Shown here one piece after another: positions 1 to 8,825 of a stretch of 10,725 nt of DNA. Made by a program: the position numbers and the translations under genes. Where the stretch lies: NCBI GenBank assembly GCA_021779875.1, contig JAJXZV010000096.1, forward strand, positions 1 to 10,725. Direction: 5' to 3'. Positions within the stretch are counted from its first letter, which is position 1; the number at the start of each line of letters is the position of its first letter. This DNA is from Pseudomonadota bacterium. GTDB taxonomy: Bacteria; Pseudomonadota; Gammaproteobacteria; Steroidobacterales; Steroidobacteraceae. Under the pieces are notes generated by a model that saw only the letters and a list, made by a program, of their open reading frames with translations, ran no database searches and was not told the origin of the DNA.

Positions 1-1242
1 CGGGCGCCCGCCGGCACGGCCATGCCGCGGCGCACGCTCGCGCCATTCGGCCGGCGGCGGCAGGGTGACCTCGGCCAGATCCGCCGGATCGATCGAGCCG
101 CGCGGGATCTGATGGCCGATGTAGCGCTCGATGTCCGGCAGAGAGATCGCGTATTCCTCGCACGCGAAGCTCAGTGCGTCGCCCTCGGCGCCGGCGCGCG
201 CCGTGCGGCCGATGCGGTGCACGTAATCCTCCGCGTCGTTCGGCAGATCGAAGTTGAAGACGTGGCTCACGTCCGGGATGTGCAGGCCGCGCGAGGCGAC
301 GTCGGTGGCGATCAACACGGCGACCTCGCCGTTGTGGAAGTCGCGCATCATCTTCAACCGCTTCGGTTGCGGCACGTCGCCGGAGAGCGCCTGCGCCACG
401 AAGCCGTTCGCGGTCAGCGTGCGCTCGAGCACCTCGGCGACGCGCCGGGTGTTGACGAACACCATGGTGCGGCGGGCGTCGATGCGTCTCAGCAGGCCGA
501 TCAGCAGGGGGATCTTCTCCTCGCTCGAGGGGAAGTACAGGACCTGGCGCACCCGATCGACCGTCATCTTGTCCGGTTCGATCCGGATCAGCTCGGGGTT
601 GTTCATGTGCTCGTAGGCGAGCTCGAGAACCCGATGGGAGAGCGTCGCCGAGAACATCATGTTCAGCCGTTCGGTCGGATGGGGGAGCCGGCGCAGGATG
701 AAGCGGATGTCCTTGATGAAACCGAGATCGAACATGCGGTCCGCTTCGTCGAGCACCGCGACCTGCACGTGCCGCAGTTCGAAGACGTGCTGCTTGAAGT
801 AGTCGATGATGCGGCCCGGCGTGCCGATCAGCACGTCGACCCCCTGCTCGAGCGTGCGCCGCTGCTTGTCGTAGTCCACGCCGCCGAACACGATCGCGAG
901 CCTCAATTCGCAGTACTTCGCGATCTTCTCGGCGTCGGCGTGGATCTGCACCGCGAGCTCGCGCGTCGGCGCGATCACGATGGCCCGCGGCGCGTTCACC
1001 GGGCGGCCGGGTCCCGGCGGCTGGGTGAGGAGCCGGTTGAACAGCGCGATGAGGAACGCGGCCGTCTTACCGGTGCCGGTCTGCGCCTGGCCGGCGACAT
1101 CCCGCCCCGCGAGCGCGATGGGCAGGGTCTGCGCCTGGATGGGCGTGCAGCGCGTGTAGCCGAGTTCCGCGATTCCGCGCTTCAAAGGCTCGGGAATCTC
1201 GAGCGACTGGAATGTGAGCTGACTGAGATGGGCGTCTGACAT
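1..1242 (-). CDS. rhlB: ATP-dependent RNA helicase RhlB (DEAD-box), 3' end cut by window edge
   Basis: DEAD-box RNA helicase that unwinds structured RNA; in E. coli it is the helicase of the RNase E degradosome. Reading the minus strand from the ATG at 1242 gives 414 codons without a stop to the window edge (E. coli RhlB has 421 residues), so only the basic C-terminal tail is probably missing. Motifs in order: Q motif around residues 11-36, motif I AQTGTGKT (53-60), PTREL (92-96), TPGR (141-144), DEAD (165-168), SAT (198-200), [10 protein letters not shown] (312-321) and [10 protein letters not shown] (342-351). The segments CEEYA and YIGHQIP (361-380) are RhlB-like rather than generic DEAD-box. 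An AAGG Shine-Dalgarno lies 4 bases before the ATG. It diverges from trxA-rho, as in E. coli. An antisense open frame covers the whole gene but looks like a high-GC shadow. RhlB rather than another DEAD-box paralogue is well supported by motifs plus synteny. Confidence 0.95.
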   Translation of the reverse strand, partial: MSDAHLSQLTFQSLEIPEPLKRGIAELGYTRCTPIQAQTLPIALAGRDVAGQAQTGTGKTAAFLIALFNRLLTQPPGPGRPVNAPRAIVIAPTRELAVQIHADAEKIAKYCELRLAIVFGGVDYDKQRRTLEQGVDVLIGTPGRIIDYFKQHVFELRHVQVAVLDEADRMFDLGFIKDIRFILRRLPHPTERLNMMFSATLSHRVLELAYEHMNNPELIRIEPDKMTVDRVRQVLYFPSSEEKIPLLIGLLRRIDARRTMVFVNTRRVAEVLERTLTANGFVAQALSGDVPQPKRLKMMRDFHNGEVAVLIATDVASRGLHIPDVSHVFNFDLPNDAEDYVHRIGRTARAGAEGDALSFACEEYAISLPDIERYIGHQIPRGSIDPADLAEVTLPPPAEWRERAPRHGRAGGRP

Positions 1243-1283
1243 TTTTCCTTCGTGGAGGGCAGAAACTTGCAAAATGATGGGGA

Positions 1284-1335
1284 CCGGTTGAGAATAACGC
1301 TACCTAGGAGCCGATCTTAAGGCTCCCATAACCGG
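1284..1335. repeat. Nested inverted repeats in the divergent control region
   Basis: The inner pair is GGAGCC (1307-1312) and GGCTCC (1321-1326) around an 8-base centre. An outer pair, CCGGTT (1284-1289) and AACCGG (1330-1335), flanks it with unequal spacing (17 and 3 bases). Both pairs are exact. They could be an operator or an mRNA leader hairpin for either gene. The function is not shown by sequence alone. Confidence 0.4.
1291..1320 (-). promoter_or_regulatory. Candidate sigma70-like promoter for rhlB
   Basis: On the minus strand, TTAAGA (1320-1315) and TATTCT (1296-1291) are separated by 18 bases. Each matches 4 of 6 consensus positions, and the pair lies about 50 bases upstream of the rhlB ATG. 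It overlaps the inner inverted repeat, which would suit an operator. The match is weak and chance is a real alternative. Confidence 0.25.
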
Positions 1336-1420
1336 ATCACCCGAACCCTTTTTGATAGCCTTTCAAGGTAATCAAGACCGCTAAAGCCGCTGTATTGTGC
1401 CCGAACGGCCGCGCATCGTC

Positions 1421-1480
1421 ACTTCGCGCCTCCCGGGCCCCGACTCCCATCAACGCTTCGACCCCATACCGAATCTCCTA
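1421..1480 (+). promoter_or_regulatory. C-rich, G-poor leader before trxA-rho (possible rut site)
   Basis: By my count these 60 bases have 29 C and 9 G; the last 40 (1441-1480) have 18 C and 4 G. C-over-G, weakly structured RNA with many pyrimidine-C steps is the signature of Rho loading (rut) sites. It lies in the presumed 5' leader of the operon encoding Rho, and Rho in E. coli limits its own transcription from its leader. That this stretch is such an autoregulatory site is inference. Confidence 0.4.
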
Positions 1481-1481
1481 C

Positions 1482-1488
1482 AGGAGGT
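1482..1488 (+). promoter_or_regulatory. Near-perfect Shine-Dalgarno of trxA
   Basis: AGGAGGT lies 9 bases before the GTG at 1498. This strong site decides the otherwise unremarkable GTG as the start of trxA and suggests efficient translation of the first gene in the row. Confidence 0.8.
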
Positions 1489-1497
1489 ATTCCCTAA

Positions 1498-1823
1498 GTG
1501 AGTAACCCAAGCATAGTGCACACCAGCGACGCCACGTTCGAGAAGGACGTCATCAAGTCCGACAAGCCCGTGTTGCTGGATTTCTGGGCGGAGTGGTGCG
1601 GCCCGTGCAAGATGATCGCGCCGATCCTCGATGAGATCGCGGATCAGTACAAGGACAAGGTGCGCATCGCCAAGCTCAACATCGACGAGAATCCGACGAC
1701 GCCCCCGAAGTTCAACATCCGCGGCATCCCCACGCTGATCCTCTTCAAGAACGGCACCGTCGAGGCGCAGAAGGTCGGAGCGGTCACCAAGTCGCAGCTC
1801 GCGGCGTTCCTGGACAGCAACCT

Positions 1824-1827
<4 letters not shown>
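1498..1827 (+). CDS. trxA: Thioredoxin
   Basis: Small cytoplasmic disulfide reductase that passes electrons from thioredoxin reductase to ribonucleotide reductase, PAPS or methionine sulfoxide reductases and oxidised proteins. The 109-residue product is of normal family length. It has the active site WCGPCK (C34 and C37), the buried acid D28, and the cis-proline P78 in RGIPTL, which is the full catalytic set. The segment [17 protein letters not shown] closely resembles the same region of E. coli TrxA. Start is GTG at 1498, backed by a very strong Shine-Dalgarno. Its stop TGA overlaps the GTG of the next gene (GTGA), so rho is probably translationally coupled to it. The rhlB / trxA-rho arrangement is the classic gammaproteobacterial order, supporting housekeeping thioredoxin 1 rather than a specialised paralogue. 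Confidence 0.97.
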
Positions 1828-3293
<1,466 letters not shown>

Positions 3294-3320
3294 CGGCGGC
3301 GCTTCGCGCGCGGGGGGCGA

Positions 3321-3758
3321 ATGATGCAATGGTGGGCGTGGGTGGCGGTCGGCGCCATCCTGCTGGGCTCCGAGCTGACGTTCGTGAACGCGCAGTTCTA
3401 CCTGGTGTTCATCGGCGGCGCCGCGCTCCTCGTCGGGTTCGCGCACCTCGTGGGCCTCGAGCTCGCCCCGTGGGCGCAGTGGACGGCCTTCGCGGTCCTC
3501 GCGCTCGTTTCGATGGTGCTCTTCCGGCGCCGGATCTATGAGCGCCTGAGGCGCAGGCTCCCGGTGATGCACCTCGGGCCGGAGCACGAGCGCGTGACCG
3601 TGCCCGAGGGCCTGGCCGCCGGCGCCACCTGCCGCGTGGAATTCCGCGGCAGCACCTGGGAGGCGGTCAACGCCGGCGACGCGACCATCCCGGCCGGCGG
3701 CCGCGCGCGCATCGAACGCATCGACCGCCTGACCCTCGTGTTGCGATTGGAGGAATAG
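3321..3758 (+). CDS. NfeD-like membrane protein (short form, YbbJ-type)
   Basis: Short NfeD family protein, which typically works beside an SPFH/stomatin-like protein in organising membrane microdomains; its biochemical role is poorly defined. The 145 residues carry three hydrophobic segments (about 4-20, 25-48 and 51-68), a basic stretch RRRIYERLRRR on the cytoplasmic side, and a C-terminal domain (about 85-145) of the small beta-barrel (OB-fold) NfeD type, with the pattern G-x-x-x-V-E-F-R-G-x-x-W near 103-114. There are two adjacent ATG codons (3321 and 3324); the G-run at 3312-3317 spaces better for the second, giving 144 residues. It begins 27 bases after rho, and its last codons contain the Shine-Dalgarno of the following SPFH gene, so the two are coupled. 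Family call is confident from topology and the SPFH partner; exact function is not known. Confidence 0.88.
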   Translation: MMQWWAWVAVGAILLGSELTFVNAQFYLVFIGGAALLVGFAHLVGLELAPWAQWTAFAVLALVSMVLFRRRIYERLRRRLPVMHLGPEHERVTVPEGLAAGATCRVEFRGSTWEAVNAGDATIPAGGRARIERIDRLTLVLRLEE

Positions 3759-3763
3759 AGCAC

Positions 3764-4693
3764 ATGGAAATCCCGCTGGGCTTCTTCGCGATCGTCGTCG
3801 CCGTCTTGATCGTGGTCGTGGTCGCCAAGACCGCCACCGTCGTGCCCCAGCAGAATGCCTACGTGGTCGAATACCTCGGCAAGTACAGCCGCACGCTGCA
3901 GGCCGGCTTTCACATCCTGCTGCCCTTCCTCGAACGCGTGGCGTACCGGCACAATCTCAAGGAGATCGCGATCGACATCCCGGAGCAGATCTGCATCACG
4001 CGTGACAACGTGCAGGTCGGCGTCGACGGGGTGCTGTACATGCAGGTGCTCGATCCGCACCTCGCCTCCTACGGCATCCAGAACTACGGTTTCGCGATCA
4101 CGCAGCTCGCGCAGACCACGCTGCGCAGCGAGATCGGCAAGATCGAGCTCGACCGCACCTTCGAGGCCCGCGGCGTGATCAACGCGAACGTCGTGAGCGA
4201 GCTCGACAAGGCGTCCGCGCCCTGGGGCGTCAAGGTGCTGCGCTACGAGATCAAGAACATCACGCCGCCGCGCGACGTGCTGCAGGCCATGGAGAAACAG
4301 ATGCGGGCCGAGCGCGAGAAGCGCGCCGTGGTGCTCGCCTCGGAGGGCGAGCGCGACGCCAAGATCAACTCGGCCGAGGGCGAGAAACAGCGCGCCATCA
4401 AGCAGTCCGAGGGCGCCAAGCAGCAGCAGATCAACGAGGCGCAGGGCCAGGCCGAGGCGATCCTCGCGGTCGCGGCAGCGACCGCGCAAGGCCTGCGCCT
4501 GGTCGGCGCCGCCCTCGGCGACCGCGGAGGCATCGAGGCGATGCAGCTGCGTCTCGGCGAGGAGTACGTCAAGCAGTTCGGCAGGCTCGCGCAGTCCGGA
4601 ACCACCCTGGTGGTGCCCGCGAATCTCACCGATCTCGCCTCCATGGTGACCATGGCGACCAGCATCGTGCGCAAGCCGCCCGCCGCTCCTTGA
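3764..4693 (+). CDS. qmcA: SPFH/band 7 membrane protein (QmcA / paraslipin type)
   Basis: Stomatin-like scaffold anchored in the inner membrane; relatives form large rings and associate with membrane proteases or lipid microdomains. The 309 residues show one N-terminal membrane segment (about 5-21), an SPFH domain from about 23 to 175 (VVPQQNAYVVEYLGKY, then QAGFHILLPF), a long charged helix rich in Glu, Lys, Gln and Ala (about 175-235) expected to form a coiled coil, and a C-terminal TTLVVPANLTDLASMV segment typical of the QmcA/paraslipin branch. Start ATG at 3764 has GGAGG 10 bases upstream, inside the end of the NfeD gene; the gap is only 5 bases. E. coli has the same pair (qmcA with ybbJ), which supports the symbol, although here it sits behind rho rather than at the E. 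coli location. HflK/HflC are less likely because each would have its own sister gene alongside. Confidence 0.88.
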   Translation: MEIPLGFFAIVVAVLIVVVVAKTATVVPQQNAYVVEYLGKYSRTLQAGFHILLPFLERVAYRHNLKEIAIDIPEQICITRDNVQVGVDGVLYMQVLDPHLASYGIQNYGFAITQLAQTTLRSEIGKIELDRTFEARGVINANVVSELDKASAPWGVKVLRYEIKNITPPRDVLQAMEKQMRAEREKRAVVLASEGERDAKINSAEGEKQRAIKQSEGAKQQQINEAQGQAEAILAVAAATAQGLRLVGAALGDRGGIEAMQLRLGEEYVKQFGRLAQSGTTLVVPANLTDLASMVTMATSIVRKPPAAP

Positions 4694-5958
4694 GCGCGCC
4701 GCCGCCCGCCGCGCCGGGGATGCGCTTCGCCGAGTTCGTCGCGCTGGCCGCGGCGCTCATGGCGACCCAGGCGATCGCCATCGACGCGATGCTGCCGGCC
4801 TTCCCGGTCATCGTGCGCGTGCTCGGCGTCGCCGATCCGAACCACGGCCAGTGGATCGTCACCGCCTACATGACCGGGCTCGGCGCGAGTCAGCTCGTCT
4901 GGGGAATGATGTCGGACCGCTTCGGGCGCCGCCCCATCCTGTTGGGCGGGCTCGCGCTGTACGTGGCGGCGGCGCTGCTGTGCGGCCTGTCCGGCGGCTT
5001 CCCGGCGCTGCTCGCCTGGCGCTTCGTCCATGGGCTGGCGGCGGGCAGCGTGGTGGTCACGCGTTCGGTGATCCGCGACCGCTACGCCGGCCGCCACATG
5101 GCGCGCGTCATGTCGCTCACCTTCGTCGTGTTTCTCACGGTGCCGGTGCTGGCGCCGAGCATCGGCCAGCTGATCCTCGCGCTGCTGCCGTGGCGCTACA
5201 TCTTCATCCTGTGCGGCGGCTTCGCCTCGCTGGTGTGGGTGTGGGCGCTGCTGCGGCTGCCGGAGTCGCTGCATCCGGAGTACCGGCTGACGCTGACCGC
5301 GGCGCACGTGGCGCGAGCGGCGCGCCTGGTGCTCGGCAACCGCCTCTCGATCGGCTATGCGCTCGCGATGACGGTGATGTTCGGCTCGATCCTCGCGTAC
5401 GTCGGGATGGTGCAGCAGATCTTCGCCGACGTCTTCCGCCGGCCCGGCCTGATGCCCGGCATGTTCGCCCTGTGCGCGGCGTTCATGGGGCTGGCCGCGT
5501 ACGCCAATTCACGCATCGTCGAGCGGCTGGGGATGCGCGTCATCTCGCACACGGCGCTGCTCTGCTTCATCTCGGTGACCGGGCTGCACGTGCTCCTGGT
5601 CGCGTCGGGGCACGAGCGGCTGTGGACCTTCGTGGTGCTGCAGGCGGTCACGATGGGCTGCTTCAGCCTCTCGGTGTCGAACTTCGGCGCCATGGCGATG
5701 GAGCCGGTGGCCGCCGTCGCGGGCATCGGCGCGTCGCTCCAGGGCTGCATCTCGACCTTCGGCGGCGCGCTGGTGGGGGCGCTCATCGGGCGGTATTTCC
5801 GCGCGAGCACCATGCCGCTCGCGGCCGGGGCCTTCGGCTGCGGCATCGCCGCGCTGGCGTTCGTGCTGTTCGCCGAGCGCGGCCGGCTGTTCCGCCGGCA
5901 TCACGCCTCGGCGCCGATTCAGGGCGGGAGCGCCGACTCGCGGGCGATGGCCCGATAG
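4690..5958 (+). CDS. MFS transporter, Bcr/CflA (drug:proton antiporter) family
   Basis: Inner-membrane exporter of the 12-helix major facilitator superfamily, Bcr/CflA branch; characterised members export drugs such as bicyclomycin or chloramphenicol, but the substrate here is unknown. Of 422 residues, TM1 runs into IDAMLPAFPVI (31-41), the Bcr-type signature with D32. The loop 2-3 motif A is G72-MMSDRFGRRP (to P82), the TM4 region has R111-FVHGLAAGS, TM5 starts in the TRSVIRDRYAG stretch (124-134), and WRY precedes TM6 (169-171). The listed start is TTG at 4690, overlapping the previous stop by 4 bases (TTGA); it has no clear Shine-Dalgarno. ATG at 4720 (M11) follows a G-run and would trim ten residues. 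It is the last gene of the plus-strand row, and its 3' end overlaps purD on the other strand by 40 bp. Curiously, Bcr itself exports the Rho inhibitor bicyclomycin; a link to rho here is only speculation. Confidence 0.9.
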   Translation: MSAPPPAAPGMRFAEFVALAAALMATQAIAIDAMLPAFPVIVRVLGVADPNHGQWIVTAYMTGLGASQLVWGMMSDRFGRRPILLGGLALYVAAALLCGLSGGFPALLAWRFVHGLAAGSVVVTRSVIRDRYAGRHMARVMSLTFVVFLTVPVLAPSIGQLILALLPWRYIFILCGGFASLVWVWALLRLPESLHPEYRLTLTAAHVARAARLVLGNRLSIGYALAMTVMFGSILAYVGMVQQIFADVFRRPGLMPGMFALCAAFMGLAAYANSRIVERLGMRVISHTALLCFISVTGLHVLLVASGHERLWTFVVLQAVTMGCFSLSVSNFGAMAMEPVAAVAGIGASLQGCISTFGGALVGALIGRYFRASTMPLAAGAFGCGIAALAFVLFAERGRLFRRHHASAPIQGGSADSRAMAR

Positions 5959-7226
5959 CCGATGTCCCGCCGGTAGTGCGCTCGATCCCAGTGGATCGAG
6001 TGCACGAGGCCGTAGGCCTGCGCCTGCGCCGCCGCGACCGTCGAACCGAGGCCGACGGCGCACAGCACGCGGCCGCCCGAGGTGAGCACGCGCGCCGGTT
6101 CACCGGGCGCCTGCGCGAGGCGCGTGCCCGCGTGGAACACCTTGCCGGGCAGCCGCGCGGCGGCCTCCAGTCCCTCGATCGGCACGTCCTTGCGGTACGC
6201 GTCGGGATAGCCGCCCGCGGCCATCACCACGCCGAGCGCGGCGCGCGGATCCCATTCGACCCGGCACCGGCCCAGCGCGTCGTCGAGCGCGGCCTCGCAC
6301 AGCGCCGGCAGGTCGCTCGCGAGGCGCATCATGATCGGCTGGGTCTCCGGATCCCCCAGCCGGCAGTTGAACTCGAGCACGTTCGGGGTGCCGTCCGGGG
6401 CGATCATGAGCCCCGCGTACAGGAAGCCGCAGTACGGGACGCCGTCCGCGCGCAGGCCCGCGAGGGTCGGGGCGATCACCTCGCGCATGATGCGCGCGTG
6501 CAGTTCCGGCGTGACCACCGGCGCCGGCGAGTAGGCGCCCATGCCGCCGGTGTTCGGTCCGCGATCGCCGTCGTCCCGGCGCTTGTGGTCCTGCGAAGTG
6601 GCGAGCGGCACCACCGTCTCGCCGCGCGCCACGACGATGAAGCTCGCCTCCTCGCCGCGCAGGAACTCCTCGATCACGACGGTCCGGCCGGCGGCGCCGA
6701 ACGAGCCGCCGAGCATGTCCTCGGCCGCCGCGATGGCCGAATCGTGGGTGTCGCAGATGATCACGCCCTTGCCGGCGGCGAGGCCGTCGGCTTTCACCAC
6801 CAGCGGCAGGCGCTGCGCCCGCACGTAGGCCCGGTCGAAATTCGCGGCGTCGAAGACCGCGTGGCTCGCCGTCGGAATGCCGTGCCGGCGCAGGAAGTCC
6901 TTCGCGAACGCCTTCGATCCCTCGAGCCGGGCCGCCGCCGCGGTCGGCCCGAAGCAGCGCAGGCCGGCCGCCGAGAACCGGTCCACGATGCCCAGCACCA
7001 GGGGCGCCTCCGGCCCGACGATGGTCAGATCGACCGATTCGCGCGCGGCGAACGCCAGCAGCGCCGCGACGTCGTCGGCGGCGATGGCGACGTTGAACAC
7101 CTTGGGCTCGAGCGCGGTGCCGGCGTTGCCGGGGGCGACGTACACGCGCTCGACGCGCGCGGCCGCGGCGCATTTCCAGGCGAGGGCGTGTTCGCGGCCG
7201 CCGCCGCCGACGATCAGGATCTTCAT
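5919..7226 (-). CDS. purD: Phosphoribosylamine-glycine ligase (GAR synthetase)
   Basis: Cytoplasmic ATP-grasp enzyme for step 2 of de novo purine synthesis: phosphoribosylamine + glycine + ATP gives glycinamide ribonucleotide. The 435-residue product is full length. Motifs: N-domain GGGGREHALAW (7-17), PGNAGT (32-37), ATP-grasp KADGLAAGKGV (145-155), DHKRRDDGDRGPNTGGMGAY (213-232), metal-binding EFNCRLGDPETQ (285-296), and a typical C-terminal HWDRAHYRRDIGYRAI segment. Start ATG at 7226; the only Shine-Dalgarno-like run, GAGGAG (7245-7240), is 13 bases away across an alternating GC run, an unusually long spacing. It lies 25 bases after purH, clearly one transcript. Its last 40 bases overlap the convergent MFS gene. 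Confidence 0.97.
   Translation of the reverse strand: MKILIVGGGGREHALAWKCAAAARVERVYVAPGNAGTALEPKVFNVAIAADDVAALLAFAARESVDLTIVGPEAPLVLGIVDRFSAAGLRCFGPTAAAARLEGSKAFAKDFLRRHGIPTASHAVFDAANFDRAYVRAQRLPLVVKADGLAAGKGVIICDTHDSAIAAAEDMLGGSFGAAGRTVVIEEFLRGEEASFIVVARGETVVPLATSQDHKRRDDGDRGPNTGGMGAYSPAPVVTPELHARIMREVIAPTLAGLRADGVPYCGFLYAGLMIAPDGTPNVLEFNCRLGDPETQPIMMRLASDLPALCEAALDDALGRCRVEWDPRAALGVVMAAGGYPDAYRKDVPIEGLEAAARLPGKVFHAGTRLAQAPGEPARVLTSGGRVLCAVGLGSTVAAAQAQAYGLVHSIHWDRAHYRRDIGYRAIARESALPP
5976..6019 (+). terminator. Strong hairpin after the MFS gene (possible 3'-end structure), inside purD
   Basis: Arms 5976-5988 (GTGCGCTCGATCC) and 5993-6005 (GGATCGAGTGCAC) pair over 13 positions around a CAGT loop. 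The only non-Watson-Crick pair, 5980 with 6001, is G-U in plus-strand RNA but C-A in minus-strand RNA. A smaller hairpin follows (AGGCC 6007-6011, GGCCT 6015-6019). The large one begins 17 bases after the MFS stop codon. No T-run follows on the plus strand, so it is not a standard intrinsic terminator; it could mark or protect an mRNA 3' end after Rho-dependent termination. It lies within conserved purD codons, so coincidence is possible. Confidence 0.35.
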
Positions 7227-7251
7227 GGGCGCGCGCGCGCTCCTCGTGGTC

Positions 7252-8817
7252 TCAATGGCGGAAATGCCGCACGCCGGTGAACACCATGGCGATGCCGTGC
7301 TCGTCGGCGGCGGCGATGACCTCGGCGTCGCGCTTCGATCCGCCGGGCTGGATGATCGAGCTCACGCCCAGCCCGGCCGCGACGTCGAGGCTGTCGCGAA
7401 ACGGCAGGAAGGCGTCCGAGGCCATGGCGGACCCGGCCACCGTGAGGCCCTCGTCGTGCGCCTTCATCGCGGCGATCCTGCTGCTGACCACGCGGCTCAT
7501 CTGGCCCGCGCCGATCCCCACGGTCATCCGGTCCTTGACGAGCACGATGGCGTTCGATTTGACATATTTGGACACGCGCCAGGCCATCAGCAGATCCTCG
7601 ATCTCCTCCGGGGCGGGCGCGCGGCGCGTCACGGTGCGCAGGTCCTGCGGGCGCACGTCCGCCTGATCCCGCGTCTGCACGAGCAGGCCGCCGCCCACGC
7701 TCTTGTACTCGAGCAGCTGCGTGAGCGGCTGATCGAGCGGTCCGACGGCGAGCACGCGCACCGCCTCCTTCGCCGCGAGCAGCGGCCCCGCGTCGTCCGC
7801 CACGGAGGGCGCGAGGATCACCTCGACGAACTGGCGCTCGAGCACGGCGCGCGCCGTCTCGGCGTCGAGCTCCCGATTGAAGGCGATGATGCCGCCGAAC
7901 GCGGACGTCGGGTCGGTGCGGTAGGCGCGCTCGTAGGCCTGCGCCGCGGTCGCGCCGACCGCCACCCCGCAGGGGTTGGCATGCTTGACGATGACGCAGG
8001 CCGGCACGGCGAACTGCCGCACGCACTCGAGCGCGGTGTCGCCGTCGGCGAGGTTGTTGTAGGAGAGCTCCTTGCCCTGCACCTGCGTGCCGCCGGCCAC
8101 GGAGGCGCCGATCGCGCGCGGATCCGCGTAGAACGCGGCCTGCTGGTGCGGGTTCTCGCCGTAGCGCAGGTCGAAGCGCTTGCGGAACGACAGATCGAGA
8201 TCGTCGGGGAAGGTGACCGTGCTCGGGCCCATCGCGCCGGTGAAATACGCCGACACCATGGCGTCGTACTGCGCCGTGTGCGCGAAGGCCTTGGCGGCCA
8301 GCCGCTGGCGCATCAACGTGCTGGTCGAGCCTTGATGGGCGGCGAGCTCGTCGAGCAGCGCCCGGTAATCGGCCGGGTCGACCACCACGGTCACGGACGC
8401 GTGGTTCTTCGCCGCCGCGCGCACCATGGCGGGCCCGCCGACGTCGATGTTCTCGACCGCATCCTCGTAGGTGCAGTCCGGCCGCGCCACCGTGGCCGCG
8501 AACGGATACAGATTCACCGCGAGCAGGTCGATCGGTTCGATGTGGTGCTCGCGCATCACCGCCTCGTCGAGGCCGCGCCGCCCGAGCAGGCCGCCGTGGA
8601 TCTTCGGATGCAGGGTCTTCACCCGGCCGCCCATGATCTCGGGAAACCCGGTGTGATCGGCGACTTCCTTCACGGTGATACCGTGGTGCATCAGAAGCTT
8701 GGCGGTGCCGCCGGTCGACAGCAGCTCGATGCCGCGCTCCTTGAGCGCGCGCGCGAATTCGACCACACCGGTCTTGTCCGAGACGCTGAGCAGTGCGCGG
8801 CGAACGGGCGTGCGCAT
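7252..8817 (-). CDS. purH: Bifunctional AICAR formyltransferase / IMP cyclohydrolase
   Basis: Carries out the last two steps of IMP synthesis: formylation of AICAR with 10-formyl-tetrahydrofolate, then ring closure to IMP. The 521-residue product is of normal length. The N-terminal cyclohydrolase (MGS-like) domain shows SVSDKTG (11-17), LLSTGGTAK (32-40) and [14 protein letters not shown] (63-76). The formyltransferase domain shows LRYGENPHQ (217-225), GKELSYNN (248-255) and the catalytic Lys-His pair K278-H279 in VKHANPCG; it ends in the usual [10 protein letters not shown] ... GVRHFRH. Start ATG at 8817 is preceded by GAGGGA, which overlaps the fis stop codon (TAGAGGGAAGCATG), so translation is likely coupled to fis. 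The order fis-purH-purD is common in gammaproteobacteria such as Pseudomonas. Confidence 0.98.
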   Translation of the reverse strand: MRTPVRRALLSVSDKTGVVEFARALKERGIELLSTGGTAKLLMHHGITVKEVADHTGFPEIMGGRVKTLHPKIHGGLLGRRGLDEAVMREHHIEPIDLLAVNLYPFAATVARPDCTYEDAVENIDVGGPAMVRAAAKNHASVTVVVDPADYRALLDELAAHQGSTSTLMRQRLAAKAFAHTAQYDAMVSAYFTGAMGPSTVTFPDDLDLSFRKRFDLRYGENPHQQAAFYADPRAIGASVAGGTQVQGKELSYNNLADGDTALECVRQFAVPACVIVKHANPCGVAVGATAAQAYERAYRTDPTSAFGGIIAFNRELDAETARAVLERQFVEVILAPSVADDAGPLLAAKEAVRVLAVGPLDQPLTQLLEYKSVGGGLLVQTRDQADVRPQDLRTVTRRAPAPEEIEDLLMAWRVSKYVKSNAIVLVKDRMTVGIGAGQMSRVVSSRIAAMKAHDEGLTVAGSAMASDAFLPFRDSLDVAAGLGVSSIIQPGGSKRDAEVIAAADEHGIAMVFTGVRHFRH

Positions 8818-8825
8818 GCTTCCCT

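Larger units (their letters stand above)
1243..1497. promoter_or_regulatory. Divergent rhlB / trxA-rho control region
   Basis: A 255-base gene-free stretch between two divergent start codons, visibly richer in A and T than the flanking genes over 1243-1400. It must contain the promoters for both rhlB and the trxA-rho row. It holds nested inverted repeats (1284-1335), several T/A-rich blocks, a C-rich leader (1421-1480) and the trxA ribosome binding site. For trxA I see only a weak candidate -10, TATTGT at 1393-1398, with no convincing -35 at 16-18 bases, so I do not call that promoter. No tRNA or recognisable small RNA was found. Confidence 0.6.

Noticed and set aside
22..1239. A 405-codon plus-strand open frame antisense to rhlB
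   Set aside because: Covers an obvious rhlB gene on the opposite strand; its His/Arg/Val/Asp-rich translation without recognisable motifs is typical of shadow frames in GC-rich DNA.
1274..1291. Five-codon open frame (ATG ATG GGG ACC GGT TGA) as a leader peptide before trxA
   Set aside because: The nearest G-rich ribosome binding run is about 14 bases away and no transcription start is known to lie upstream; chance is likelier.
1352..1374. TTGATA (1352-1357) with TAATCA (1369-1374) as a trxA promoter
   Set aside because: The spacing is 11 bases, too short for a sigma70 promoter, and no better -10 lies at 16-18 bases.
3299..3309. GCGC-TTC-GCGC hairpin after the rho stop as a terminator
   Set aside because: Only a 4-bp stem, no T-run, and the next gene starts about 12 bases later with its own Shine-Dalgarno; likely part of a continuous transcript.
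4851..7280. An 809-codon plus-strand open frame running through the MFS gene and antisense to purD
   Set aside because: Low-complexity Ala/Arg/Gly translation with no family motif, overlapping two well-supported genes; a GC-rich artefact.
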